Assembly: GCA_022072095.1 (NCBI GenBank)
Contig: JAJVIJ010000018.1
Coordinates: forward strand, 1 to 59,313
From: Rhodocyclaceae bacterium
GTDB taxonomy: Bacteria > Pseudomonadota > Gammaproteobacteria > Burkholderiales > Rhodocyclaceae
Reading direction: 5' to 3'
Length of the DNA: 59,313 nucleotides
Within the stretch, counting starts at the first letter, position 1. Every line of letters begins with the position of its first letter. The notes under the pieces are model-generated. The model was not told where the DNA came from, made no database searches, and saw only the letters and a list, made by a program, of their open reading frames with translations. Positions 27,501-34,932 of the stretch are shown here, piece by piece. A program made the translations under genes and the position numbers.

Positions 27501-30500
27501 CGAGCGATCCGTTGGTGCTGCTCAGGTTCACGACATTGAGATCACCGGAAGACGTTTCGAGATCGACCGAGCTGACAGCGGTGACCGAGCCGCTGACCTG
27601 GGTATTGCCGTCGCTCCGGGTGCTGACCGACGACATCTGGCTGACGATATTGCCGACGACGTCGATGCTGTCGGCCGACTCCCACCAGAAGCGGCCCACC
27701 AATTGCACGGCCCCGGTGGCCTCGACGCCCTGCGCGCTGATCCGCCCCGCGGTATTGACGGACACCGATCCCAGCGGGTTGGCCACGGTGCCCAGCGCCT
27801 CGGTGGTGATGTCGCCGCTCGCGGTCAGCGTCACGCTGCCCGCGGTCATCGACGAATGGAGCGCCTGCGTGATCATCCCCGCATCGGCGCTCAGACTGAA
27901 TGGCAGCTTCGTCGCTCCATTCAGCAGGCTGACGTTGCCGAAGCTCAGGTCACCGCTGGTGGCGCGCAGGCTGAAGCCGCCCGTGAGTCCGGCCGCGGAG
28001 CTGATGTCGCCGAGCGCAATCGTGCTGCCGTCGCTGCTCAGCGACTGACTGAAGTTGGGCGAGTTGAACGTGGACATGCCCAGCGTGCTGCCGGTGGTGA
28101 TATTGACGCGGGTGGCGGTGTGCCCGACCGGTACGCTGACATTGAACAAGCCCCCGGCACTGATGTTGAAGGTGCCGTTGGTGTCGGCGATGAGTGGACT
28201 GTCGGAATCCAGGCCGATACGCCCGCCGGCGGTCAGCGTGACGGTGCTGGTGGTGGCGCCGGTATCGATATGGAACACGCTGTCAACGAGTGGGCCAACC
28301 GTGGTCTCGCCGATCGAACCCGCCGCCGACAGCGTGACGGTGCCGCCCGTGGTCGTGATCTCGGTGGTCGCGCTGCTGCCGTCCTGAGCGCGGATGTTGC
28401 CCGCTGCGCTGCTGGCGTTGACCGAGCCGCTCGCGGTGCTGACCATGCCGATCACTACATCGTTGAGCGCGCTCAGCGAGACGCTGCCGAACCCGCCGGT
28501 GGACAGGCTGCCGACCGTGAGCGCGCCGTTGGAGGCCGTCAGCGTGCGCGAGCCGGTTCCGCCGCTCAGGCCGTCGACTTGCAGATTGCCCTGGTCGGAC
28601 TGTAGCGTGACGCTGGCGCTCGAGGCGCCCGGCATCTGCAGATTGGCGACATGCAGATCGCCATCCTGGGCGCGGATCCGGACGAAGTTCGTCAGGCCGC
28701 TGGTGCCGACCAGGCTGGCGCCGAGCGTGCTGCCATCGCCGGAAAACGCCAGTGTCGACAGGTTGCCGGCGCCTGTGATCGCCGAACTCGCGCCCAGGCC
28801 CGTGGCGCGCGCGACGAGATCGAAGCGGTCCAGCGTCGGCGCACCCTGCAGCGCCAGATTGATGGTCGCATCGCCATCGATGGTGAGTTGCTGCAGCCCG
28901 GCCGCGACCGGGATCGGCATCGCCGCCGAGCCGATCGCGCCCATGGCAGTGAGCGTCAGAAAGCGGGACGTCAGCAGCGACGCGGCGCTCGCCATCTGGA
29001 TCGCGCCACCGGATGCCGTCAGGTTCAGGGACGACAGCGGCGCGCTCAGGTTGCCGAACACCAGGTTGCCGATCGCCGACAGGCTGATGGAGCCATTGGT
29101 GCTGATGGCATCGACGACCCCGCCCTGCACCGTGCCGCTGATCGAGCCGAGCGCGCTGGCGCTGGCATGGCCGGCCGCGAGTGTGCCGAACGAGATGGAG
29201 GAGTTCGTCGAGGTCAAGGTCGCGCTGTTCGCGGTGCGGATCGTGCCGCAGCAGTGGCTGACGAACGACTGCGCGGACAGCGTCACGTTGCCGCTGCCGG
29301 CGTCGATGCTCGCGCTGGACGAGACGAAGCTCCCGGACGACAGGATGTTGACCGCGCCGCCCGCGGTCGTGAACGTGCCACTGGTGTTGTTCGAGCCCAT
29401 GGTAGACAGGATGTCGAGCGCGCCGCCACCTGTGCTGAGATTGCTGCCGACGCCGATCGAGCGGCCCGAGAGGCTGATCGCCGCGCCCTGCGTATTGATC
29501 GGCGCCGACACCTGGACCAGGCCGGAACTGGCGCCCAGAGCTTGCAGACTGACCGCACCCCCATTCGTGGTGATGCCGGCACCGAAATTGACGCGCACCT
29601 GGCCATTCTGCGCGATCGCGGTCAGGCCGGCGCCAAATGCGGTCAGTGTCACCGGCGCATTGAAGATGATCTGGTCGATCGCCTGCAGCACGACGCTGGC
29701 CTGCACGGCCGCCAGCGCGGCCGGACTCACGGTCAGGATGTTCAGTGCGAAATCGGCGAATTCGTCGAGAATGCCGAGCAGGCTGCCGCCATCACTATTG
29801 ACCTGGATTTCCTTGGGGTCGAGCAGCAGCGTACCGGTGTGCCCCTGCGGCGCGCCGAGATCCACGCGGCCGACGAACTCGAGGTTCTGCTTGCCGGACA
29901 CTTCGGCCTGACCGCCGTCGCCACCGGCCGCGCCGCCGCGCGCGGACAGGCTGCCATGGTAGCGGGTGTTCTCGTCGGCCCACACGACGATCTGGCCACC
30001 GGAGCCCGCGCGCCGGGCGTCGGCGTGCAACTCGGCACTGGCGGCGACCTCGGTGCGCAGCGCATTCTGCACGTCAGGATTTTTTCCCTGATAGTCGCCG
30101 CCGACGAGGATACGGCCGCCACCGGTCTCGCCCGAGGCGTCGAGTCGCGCGCCATCCTGCAGCGCAACGCGACGGCCGAGCACCTGGATGTCGCCCCCAC
30201 GGCCCTCGCTGCCCTGGGCCGACACGCTGCCGGCCACGCGCGTGTCGCCGGCCGTGGTCTGGATCAGCACGCGACCACCGCTCGGTCCATCGACGCGGAT
30301 CGTGCTGCCCGCGCTGATCGTGGCTTCGTGACTCGCCACCAGGCGCACACTGCCGTCCGCATCGGCCGCAAGACGGGAGGCGCGGATTTCGCCGCTATGC
30401 TTCAAGGTGCCGGCAAAGGCCTGGATCGCGCCGCCATCGGCGATCAGCTGACCCAGGTTGACGATGCGGTCGGTGGGCGCCTGGACCTCGAATTGGATAC

Positions 30501-31104
30501 CCTCGAAATCCAGGCTGGTGAGCGTGATTTTCTGACCGGCCGCGAGCAGCAGCTTGCCGCCGTCGGTCTGGATCACGCCGCTGTTGCGGATATCGGGCGC
30601 GATCAGCAGAACCCGGCCATCCGGGCCCGTGCGGATCAGCCCCTGATTGTCGATGGCGCCGGCGCGGGCGTCGCCCTGGAAGCGCAGCTTGCCATTCAGA
30701 AAATCGGCATCGGCCATGCCCAGCGTGGAGCCGACGAACCCGGCGGTATCGATGCGCGCGCCGGCACCGACGACGATGCCATTCGGGTTGATCAGGAACA
30801 CGCGGCCATTGGCTTGCAGCTGCCCCATGATCTGCGAGATCTCCGGCCCGGTGACGCGGTTCAGCACCGCGCTGCCCGCCGACGGTTGCAGGAAGCGCAC
30901 CAGCTCCTGCGCGCCGATCGAGAACCCCCGCCAGTTGATGATCGCGCCGTGGCTCGCGCTGATCTGCATCGCACCGGGCCCGATGGCCTGAATGCCGACC
31001 TGCCCGGCCCCGATGTTCGCCCCCTGAGGCAGCGACCAGGCGGCCGTCGTGGCAAACGCGAGTTGTATGGACAGCGCGATGCGCGCCGACGGTTTGAGTT
31101 TCAT
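24523..31104 (-). CDS. TpsA exoprotein, filamentous haemagglutinin-like
   Basis: A 2193-residue secreted protein, the probable cargo of the TpsB transporter two genes downstream. A signal peptide (about residues 1-24, ending AWS or SLP) precedes a TPS secretion domain of about 250 residues with SASHGAIINWRGFSIGAQE, VLNRVTGPEISQIMGQLQANGRVFLINPNGIVVGAGARID and TGPDGRVLLIAPDIRNSG. NRV and NPNGI are the standard TPS motifs. A GHTGTLLLDPKEI segment near residue 420 occurs in many FHA relatives. The remainder is low-charge, Gly/Ala/Ser/Thr/Val-rich beta-helix sequence, with degenerate 28-residue repeats around 1600-1835. Near the C-terminus C2115 and C2118 form a Cys-x2-Cys and C2192 is the penultimate residue. 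No known toxin domain is visible, so an adhesin or matrix fibre is more likely than a contact-dependent toxin. Confidence 0.9.
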   Translation of the reverse strand: MKLKPSARIALSIQLAFATTAAWSLPQGANIGAGQVGIQAIGPGAMQISASHGAIINWRGFSIGAQELVRFLQPSAGSAVLNRVTGPEISQIMGQLQANGRVFLINPNGIVVGAGARIDTAGFVGSTLGMADADFLNGKLRFQGDARAGAIDNQGLIRTGPDGRVLLIAPDIRNSGVIQTDGGKLLLAAGQKITLTSLDFEGIQFEVQAPTDRIVNLGQLIADGGAIQAFAGTLKHSGEIRASRLAADADGSVRLVASHEATISAGSTIRVDGPSGGRVLIQTTAGDTRVAGSVSAQGSEGRGGDIQVLGRRVALQDGARLDASGETGGGRILVGGDYQGKNPDVQNALRTEVAASAELHADARRAGSGGQIVVWADENTRYHGSLSARGGAAGGDGGQAEVSGKQNLEFVGRVDLGAPQGHTGTLLLDPKEIQVNSDGGSLLGILDEFADFALNILTVSPAALAAVQASVVLQAIDQIIFNAPVTLTAFGAGLTAIAQNGQVRVNFGAGITTNGGAVSLQALGASSGLVQVSAPINTQGAAISLSGRSIGVGSNLSTGGGALDILSTMGSNNTSGTFTTAGGAVNILSSGSFVSSSASIDAGSGNVTLSAQSFVSHCCGTIRTANSATLTSTNSSISFGTLAAGHASASALGSISGTVQGGVVDAISTNGSISLSAIGNLVFGNLSAPLSSLNLTASGGAIQMASAASLLTSRFLTLTAMGAIGSAAMPIPVAAGLQQLTIDGDATINLALQGAPTLDRFDLVARATGLGASSAITGAGNLSTLAFSGDGSTLGASLVGTSGLTNFVRIRAQDGDLHVANLQMPGASSASVTLQSDQGNLQVDGLSGGTGSRTLTASNGALTVGSLSTGGFGSVSLSALNDVVIGMVSTASGSVNASSAAGNIRAQDGSSATTEITTTGGTVTLSAAGSIGETTVGPLVDSVFHIDTGATTSTVTLTAGGRIGLDSDSPLIADTNGTFNISAGGLFNVSVPVGHTATRVNITTGSTLGMSTFNSPNFSQSLSSDGSTIALGDISSAAGLTGGFSLRATSGDLSFGNVSLLNGATKLPFSLSADAGMITQALHSSMTAGSVTLTASGDITTEALGTVANPLGSVSVNTAGRISAQGVEATGAVQLVGRFWWESADSIDVVGNIVSQMSSVSTRSDGNTQVSGSVTAVSSVDLETSSGDLNVVNLSSTNGSLDASVGGSLLVAGAVSGRFGVTLNGGTAVSVVGATTSANGNVAMSSSGPVATGNITAASSLVLQGDTISTGNLSGAGISIVQYSGAAPYAPSGITINDTAGNLHVYASNIDLTSATVTLGASGRAEFQQFQPAGHVWTGPLPGLKWLTLDVGGQFQVDSGGTVLERVDISADSTAMAGSTLTGGAGQSFTFDNAPAARLAVSSASLLDFSFRNTAAADIQVQQIAVAGGEVNLTADQGNLIRDGAGPHITTTGTVTLTALNGGIGSAAGPLVLSGTTDLRLDARDDLNLQSATSLSFLTLTTTGSGAGVLDLDFPNFLNGPGIARSAGNLVLDGATAGSDFSGIVGLFHLDISLRDGSLILRGQGTANIPNLILNSFSPTSDLIIEAVGGPLAWTSANTQYFMAGRDILFKAGSQAGESLSLSSGGSQTFYANRDLQFLGNMASVTASATNVQSLTANRDLIFRAGNNPNAYVLVNATGSQDLEASQDIILDGGDAAGAYVAVRAGGSQDMFASRDTVLAAGGGAGSFVELKAANNQNVQSFRDIRLLAGGSGAYAEMRSTGSSQSIGSFSTDHVELIGGNAADAHAGLFAATGQTVRSQFGIRVQAGSGARSDAVIEGDQLVSTNGTLDVIGGAGADAGNLSVARITNTGPSTLQSIGASAITVSAPSAYGEARIDSLSTGGQNISATSVQVTSGASGSKARIYNQAGTQTLSLGQDGQGVSLRVAALGGGTASVESGGNQKLSASGKVVIGDLAALGSAWLKAVNLDAVIGSLAVLGGAGGGANAKIDAAQQLVISTLRGGTQLKAGLGGTASIDPAILSLATNGALDVIADGVGASITGDEVKVAATAGNLSLVGGSGGNADARIAALGGTVAPVIASSADVVLTQGSGANADALLDNLTGVTGNILMGGNCVNCGNTTNTPNQPDSAVLGGFVIGGAITSGPASVTELPLQFDPTNQTLTLLVNANQTDEGANVDETDPRRKKGTGKCS
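25600..26300 (-). repeat. Degenerate tandem repeats of about 28 residues within tpsA
   Basis: Within residues about 1600-1835 of the exoprotein, units resembling LTANRDLIFRAGNNPNAYVL, LEASQDIILDGGDAAGAYVA and MFASRDTVLAAGGGAGSFVE recur six to eight times at roughly 28-residue spacing. The pattern is x-A-S-x-D-I-x-hydrophobic-x-G-G-x-x-x-G-A-Y-V. It suggests single right-handed beta-helix coils. Edges are approximate. Confidence 0.6.
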
Positions 31105-31175
31105 GGCCGCTCTCCCCAGCCCCCGCCCGACGTCAGGCGACGCCGATCAGGTCGGATGTGATTCTGCAAGCGCGG

Positions 31176-31204
31176 AGCATACGTCATCGCTGTTGCAAGG
31201 CCAA
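31176..31204 (-). promoter_or_regulatory. Possible promoter for the tpsA-fecR-tpsB operon
   Basis: On the minus strand TTGGCC, a 17-base spacer and TATGCT lie about 72 bases before the tpsA start, in the 191-base gap that follows livF. Each box matches the sigma-70 consensus only partly, so this is a guess. A GGGGAGAG ribosome site precedes the tpsA ATG. Confidence 0.3.
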
Positions 31205-31295
31205 GTCCGCCGCCCCGAAAAAGGCTTTGTCAGACGTGGCATTACGCCAACAATCTCACGCCGGCAGGCAAGTCGCCGGGCATGAGGGCATACGC

Positions 31296-32006
31296 TCAGT
31301 CGCCGCCGAGGTAGGCCGCGCGCACGCGCGCATCGCCTGCCAGCTCCGCGGCCGGACCGGACAGTGTGAGCTCGCCGCTTTCCATGACATAGGCACGGTG
31401 GCTGACGGCCAGCGCCTGGCGCGCGTTCTGCTCGACCAGCAGCATCGCCACACCCTCGGCGGCGATTTCCGCCAACACCTGATAGACCTTCGCGACCATG
31501 AGCGGCGCGAGCCCCATCGAGGGTTCGTCCAGCAGCAACAGCCTGGGCCGGCTCATCAGCGCGCGGCCGATGGCGAGCAACTGCTGCTCGCCACCCGACA
31601 AGGTGCCGGCGAGCTGGTGCGCACGTTCGGCCAGCCTGGGCATGTGTGCGTAGATGCGATCGAGATCGCCGCCGAGCGCGTCACGTCTCGCATACCTCCC
31701 CATGAGCAGGTTTTCGCGCACGCTCAGGCGAGCGAACACCCCACGGCCTTCGGGGACCAGGGCCAGGCCGCGCGCCGCGAGGGCATGTGCCGGCAGCCGC
31801 TCGATCGCGTCGCCGGCATAGCGCACGCTGCCGCGGCTCGCCACCAGGCGCGCAATGGCGCGCAAACTGCTGCTCTTGCCGGCGCCGTTGGCACCGATCA
31901 GGCAGACCGTCTCGGCCTCGTCGACGACGAACGACACGCCGCGCACGGCGCGCACGCCGCCATAGCTCACTTCGAGCCGGTCGACCTCAAGCAGCGGCGC
32001 TGCCAA
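31296..32006 (-). CDS. livF: Branched-chain amino-acid-type ABC transporter ATPase LivF
   Basis: A 236-residue ATPase with Walker A GANGAGKSS, Q-loop region, signature LSGGEQQLLAIGRALM, Walker B LLLLDEPSMGLAP and H-loop region LLVEQN. The VPEGRGVFARLSVRENL segment is typical of LivF. It energises import together with LivG through LivH and LivM. The start is a TTG inside the last 20 bases of livG; no ATG or GTG lies in a plausible place, since the first strand (LLEVDRLEVSYGG) begins at residue 5. Last gene of livKHMGF. Confidence 0.93.
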   Translation of the reverse strand: MAAPLLEVDRLEVSYGGVRAVRGVSFVVDEAETVCLIGANGAGKSSSLRAIARLVASRGSVRYAGDAIERLPAHALAARGLALVPEGRGVFARLSVRENLLMGRYARRDALGGDLDRIYAHMPRLAERAHQLAGTLSGGEQQLLAIGRALMSRPRLLLLDEPSMGLAPLMVAKVYQVLAEIAAEGVAMLLVEQNARQALAVSHRAYVMESGELTLSGPAAELAGDARVRAAYLGGD

Positions 32007-32757
32007 GATAGGCCTCGATGACTTGCGGATCCTTGCGCACGGCCACCGGGGTCCCGTCGGCGATCACCCGACCATAGTCGAGCACGGTGAGCCGGTCGCA
32101 CAGGTTCATGACCAGGCGCATGTCGTGCTCGATCAACAGCAGCGTGAGCCCATCCGCGCGCAGGCTGCGCAACAGCGCTGCCAGCCCTTCCGTTTCGGTG
32201 GCATTCATGCCGGCAGCGGGCTCGTCGAGCGCCAGCAGGCGCGGCCCGGAGGCCAGCGCGCGCGCGATTTCCAGGCGACGTTGATCGCCGTAGGGCAGGT
32301 TGCGCGCGAGCACATGGGCGCGATCAGCGATGCCGACGCGCTCCAGCAGCGCCCGCGCCTGCACCGCCAGCGCGGCCTCTTCGCGCCGCTGGCCCGGCGT
32401 CGCCCACAAGGTTGCGAACAGGCCGGCGCGGCCACACAGGTGCGCGCCGATCAACACGTTTTCCAGCGCGCTCAGGTTCGCGAACAGCCGCAGATTCTGG
32501 AAGGTACGCAGCAGCCCGCGCGCGGCGATCGCGGCCGGCGACGAGCCATCGATGCGCACGCCGGACAGCCTGACCATGCCCGCATCGGGCGCGGCAAAGC
32601 CCGTGATCAGGTTGAACAGCGTGGTCTTGCCGGCGCCGTTCGGGCCGATCAGGCCATGGATCGACGTTTCCGCGACGCTGAACGAGACGCCCGCCACGGC
32701 CTGCACGCCGCCGTAGCGCTTCGACAGGGCATCGACCTCGAGCAGCATCGCACTCAT
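31987..32757 (-). CDS. livG: Branched-chain amino-acid-type ABC transporter ATPase LivG
   Basis: A 256-residue ATPase with Walker A GPNGAGKTTLFNLITGF, RTFQNLRLFANLSALENV typical of LivG, and LDEPAAGMNATE as Walker B. The ABC signature reads LPYGDQRRLEIARAL instead of the more common LSYGEQRR, a mild change seen in this family. The C-terminal extension ends VIEAYLGS, another LivG hallmark. The ATG overlaps the livM stop by four bases (ATGA). The reading frame continues far upstream, but only as the antisense or shifted frame of livM. Confidence 0.94.
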   Translation of the reverse strand: MSAMLLEVDALSKRYGGVQAVAGVSFSVAETSIHGLIGPNGAGKTTLFNLITGFAAPDAGMVRLSGVRIDGSSPAAIAARGLLRTFQNLRLFANLSALENVLIGAHLCGRAGLFATLWATPGQRREEAALAVQARALLERVGIADRAHVLARNLPYGDQRRLEIARALASGPRLLALDEPAAGMNATETEGLAALLRSLRADGLTLLLIEHDMRLVMNLCDRLTVLDYGRVIADGTPVAVRKDPQVIEAYLGSAAA

Positions 32758-33881
32758 GCAGATTCGCGGTGCAGTTCGCGGTGCAGTTCGCGTCGCCGCA
32801 CGCCCGAGGGCCACAGGCCCTCGGGTCGCCAGCGCATCATACCCACCAGCGCGAGGCCGAAAATCAGCATGCGCAGGACCTCGGGTTCGACCAGCACGCG
32901 CCCGAACAGGGCCAGCTGCGCCGGCGTTACCGTGTAGCGCAGGAATTCCGGTGCCAGCGCCAGCAGCATCGCGCCGAGCATGACACCGGGAATGTGCCCC
33001 ATGCCGCCCAGCACCACCATCGCCACGACCATGACCGACTCGTGCAGCACGAAGCTCTCCGGGCTGATGAACCCCTGTATCGCCGCGAACATGCCGCCGG
33101 CGATGCCGCCGAACGCGGCGCCAAAGGCGAACGCGAGCAGCTTGAGGTTGCGCGTGCGGATGCCGACGCTCTGCGCGGCCAACTCGTCTTCGCGGATCGC
33201 CGCCCAGGCGCGGCCGATGCGTGACCGCTCGAGGCGGGCGCAGGCGACCACGACGACCAGCAGCAATGCCAGCAATGCGTAGTAATACTTGAGCGGCGGC
33301 GACACGACGAGCCCCAGCCAGTGGTCCGTGCGGCCGAACTGCCAGCCGGCCAGATTCAGGCCATCGATGCGGGTGATGCCCTTGGGCCCGTTGGTCAGAT
33401 TCACCGGCGCCGACAGGTTGTTGAGGAATATGCGCACGATTTCGCCGAAGCCGAGCGTGACGATGGCCAGGTAATCGCCGCGCAGCCTTAGCGTGGGCGC
33501 ACCCAGCACGATACCGAACAGCCCGGCCATGCCCGCACCGATGGGCAGAATCGCCCAGAACGGCCAGTGCAGACCGAAATGCGGGCTGGCCAACAGCGCC
33601 CAGACGTAGGCGCCGATCGCAAAGAAGGCGATATAGCCGAGGTCGAGCAATCCGGCGTAGCCGACGACGATGTTGAGCCCTAGCGCCAGCATGACGTAGA
33701 GGAGGGCGAGATTCATGATCCGTACCCAGGCGGTACCGACCATGGCCAGCGCGAAGGGCAGCGCGAGCAGGGCCATGACGAGCAAGGCGAGTCCTAGCCA
33801 CCAGGCCCAACGCGCGGAAGCGGCCGGCAACCGTCCTTGCTGCTCGCGTCTGCTCGGCGTCGGACCGGCCAATCGCCGCAT
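32754..33881 (-). CDS. livM: Branched-chain amino-acid-type ABC permease LivM
   Basis: A 375-residue inner-membrane permease with about nine or ten membrane segments. LALGLNIVVGYAGLLDLGYIAFFAIGAY is the LivM signature, and RIGRAWAAIREDELAAQSVGI contains the EAA-like ATPase contact. The C-terminus is Arg/His-rich (ELHRELHRES) and is produced by a 12-base tandem repeat. I chose the ATG four bases after livH; an in-frame GTG eight codons earlier is also possible. The N-terminal 25 residues are polar and lie before the first membrane segment. Confidence 0.93.
   Translation of the reverse strand: MRRLAGPTPSRREQQGRLPAASARWAWWLGLALLVMALLALPFALAMVGTAWVRIMNLALLYVMLALGLNIVVGYAGLLDLGYIAFFAIGAYVWALLASPHFGLHWPFWAILPIGAGMAGLFGIVLGAPTLRLRGDYLAIVTLGFGEIVRIFLNNLSAPVNLTNGPKGITRIDGLNLAGWQFGRTDHWLGLVVSPPLKYYYALLALLLVVVVACARLERSRIGRAWAAIREDELAAQSVGIRTRNLKLLAFAFGAAFGGIAGGMFAAIQGFISPESFVLHESVMVVAMVVLGGMGHIPGVMLGAMLLALAPEFLRYTVTPAQLALFGRVLVEPEVLRMLIFGLALVGMMRWRPEGLWPSGVRRRELHRELHRESA
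32758..32792. repeat. Three copies of a 12-bp unit at the livM 3' end
   Basis: The unit GCAGTTCGCGGT occurs as one imperfect and two near-perfect copies immediately before the livM stop on the minus strand. It encodes the RELHRELHRES tail. Because the unit is 12 bases, copy-number changes keep the frame. Confidence 0.6.
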
Positions 33882-33885
33882 GCCC

Positions 33886-34866
33886 TCAGGTCCGCTCCGC
33901 GACACGTTCGCCGAGCAGGCCGGAAGGCCGGAACACGAGCACGCCGATCAGCACCAGAAAGGCGAAGACATCCTGATAGTTGCTGCCGAACAGCACGAAA
34001 TGGCCCGCCTCGGCGCAGCGCTCGGCGGGCGCCAGCACGCCCCAGCGGCACAGATCGGTGAGCTCGCCGATGTAGCCGGCGGCGAGCGCTTCGGTCAGGC
34101 CCAGCAGCAAGCCGCCGAGCATGGCGCCGGCGACGTTGCCGATGCCCCCCAGCACTGCGGCCGAAAACGCCTTCAGCCCGAGGATGAACCCGATCGTGTA
34201 GTGCGCGATGCCGTAATAACTGCCGATCATGACGCCGGCGACCGCAGCGAGCGCCGCGCCGATCATGAACGCGAGCGCGATGACGCGATCGACATCGACC
34301 CCCATCAACTGGGCAACCTCGGGATTTTCCGCCGCCGCGCGCATCGCCGTGCCGGTACGGCTGCGATAGACGAACAGACTGACCACGGCCATCAGCGCCA
34401 CGGACAGACCGACGATCAGACATTGCAACAGCGTGATGCGGGCGCCGGCCAACTCGAACACCCGTGGCGTAAACAACTGTGGAAAGGCGAGGTTGTCCCG
34501 GCCCCAGATCGACAGCGCCAGATATTGCAGCACGATGGACATGCCGATCGCGGTGATCAGCGGCGCCAGCCTGGGCGCACCACGCAAGGGACGATAGGCC
34601 CAGCGCTCCAGTCCCCAGCCCACCGCGGTGCAGGCGGCCAGGGCCACCACCAGCGCCACGCCCAGCACCGCGGCCGCTGGCCAGGCCAGCGGAGCCAGCG
34701 CATTCATGGCCGACAGCGCCACCATCGCGCCGACCATGACCACTTCGCCATGCGCGAAATTGATCAACTGGATGATGCCGTACACCATCGTGTACCCCAG
34801 CGCGACCAGTGCATAGATGCTGCCCAGCGTCAGGCCATTGACGAGCTGCTGCAGGAAGATGTCCAT
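33886..34866 (-). CDS. livH: Branched-chain amino-acid-type ABC permease LivH
   Basis: A 326-residue permease with about eight membrane segments. The N-terminal QQLVNGLTLGSIYALVALGYTMVYGIIQLINFAHGEV is diagnostic for LivH. TGTAMRAAAENPEVAQLMGVDVDRV is the EAA-like loop that contacts LivG/LivF, and LGLKAFSAAVLGGIGNVAGAMLGGLLLG is the conserved C-terminal part. An insertion of about 20 residues (GELTDLCRWGVLAPAERCAEAGHFVLFG) near residue 280 carries two Cys and is larger than in E. coli LivH. It is separated from livK by 66 bases containing a strong hairpin. Confidence 0.95.
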   Translation of the reverse strand: MDIFLQQLVNGLTLGSIYALVALGYTMVYGIIQLINFAHGEVVMVGAMVALSAMNALAPLAWPAAAVLGVALVVALAACTAVGWGLERWAYRPLRGAPRLAPLITAIGMSIVLQYLALSIWGRDNLAFPQLFTPRVFELAGARITLLQCLIVGLSVALMAVVSLFVYRSRTGTAMRAAAENPEVAQLMGVDVDRVIALAFMIGAALAAVAGVMIGSYYGIAHYTIGFILGLKAFSAAVLGGIGNVAGAMLGGLLLGLTEALAAGYIGELTDLCRWGVLAPAERCAEAGHFVLFGSNYQDVFAFLVLIGVLVFRPSGLLGERVAERT

Positions 34867-34891
34867 GACGCGCGACGGGCCTTGTCAACGC

Positions 34892-34915
34892 ACACGGCAC
34901 CCGCAGGTGCCGTGT
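34892..34915 (-). terminator. Perfect 10-bp hairpin between livK and livH
   Basis: ACACGGCACC-CGCA-GGTGCCGTGT folds as a perfect ten-base-pair stem with a four-base loop in the livK-livH gap. No T-run follows on the transcribed strand. It is therefore better read as an mRNA-stabilising or partial attenuation hairpin that lets the binding protein be made in excess over the permeases. Confidence 0.5.
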
Positions 34916-34932
34916 CGTCGCCTCGATTTGCG

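Noticed and set aside
24523-31104. TpsA as a contact-dependent growth inhibition toxin
   Set aside because: No C-terminal toxin domain, no VENN-like boundary, and no small immunity gene follows; the next gene is fecR.
28651-31161. Long plus-strand open frame of over 800 codons opposite tpsA
   Set aside because: It is antisense to the TPS domain and beta-helix of tpsA, has an Arg/Ala/Asp/Gly composition typical of GC-rich shadow frames, and shows no recognisable motif.
34892-34915. Rho-independent terminator ending the livK transcript
   Set aside because: The stem is strong, but no T-run follows on the minus strand, and livHMGF appear to have no promoter of their own.
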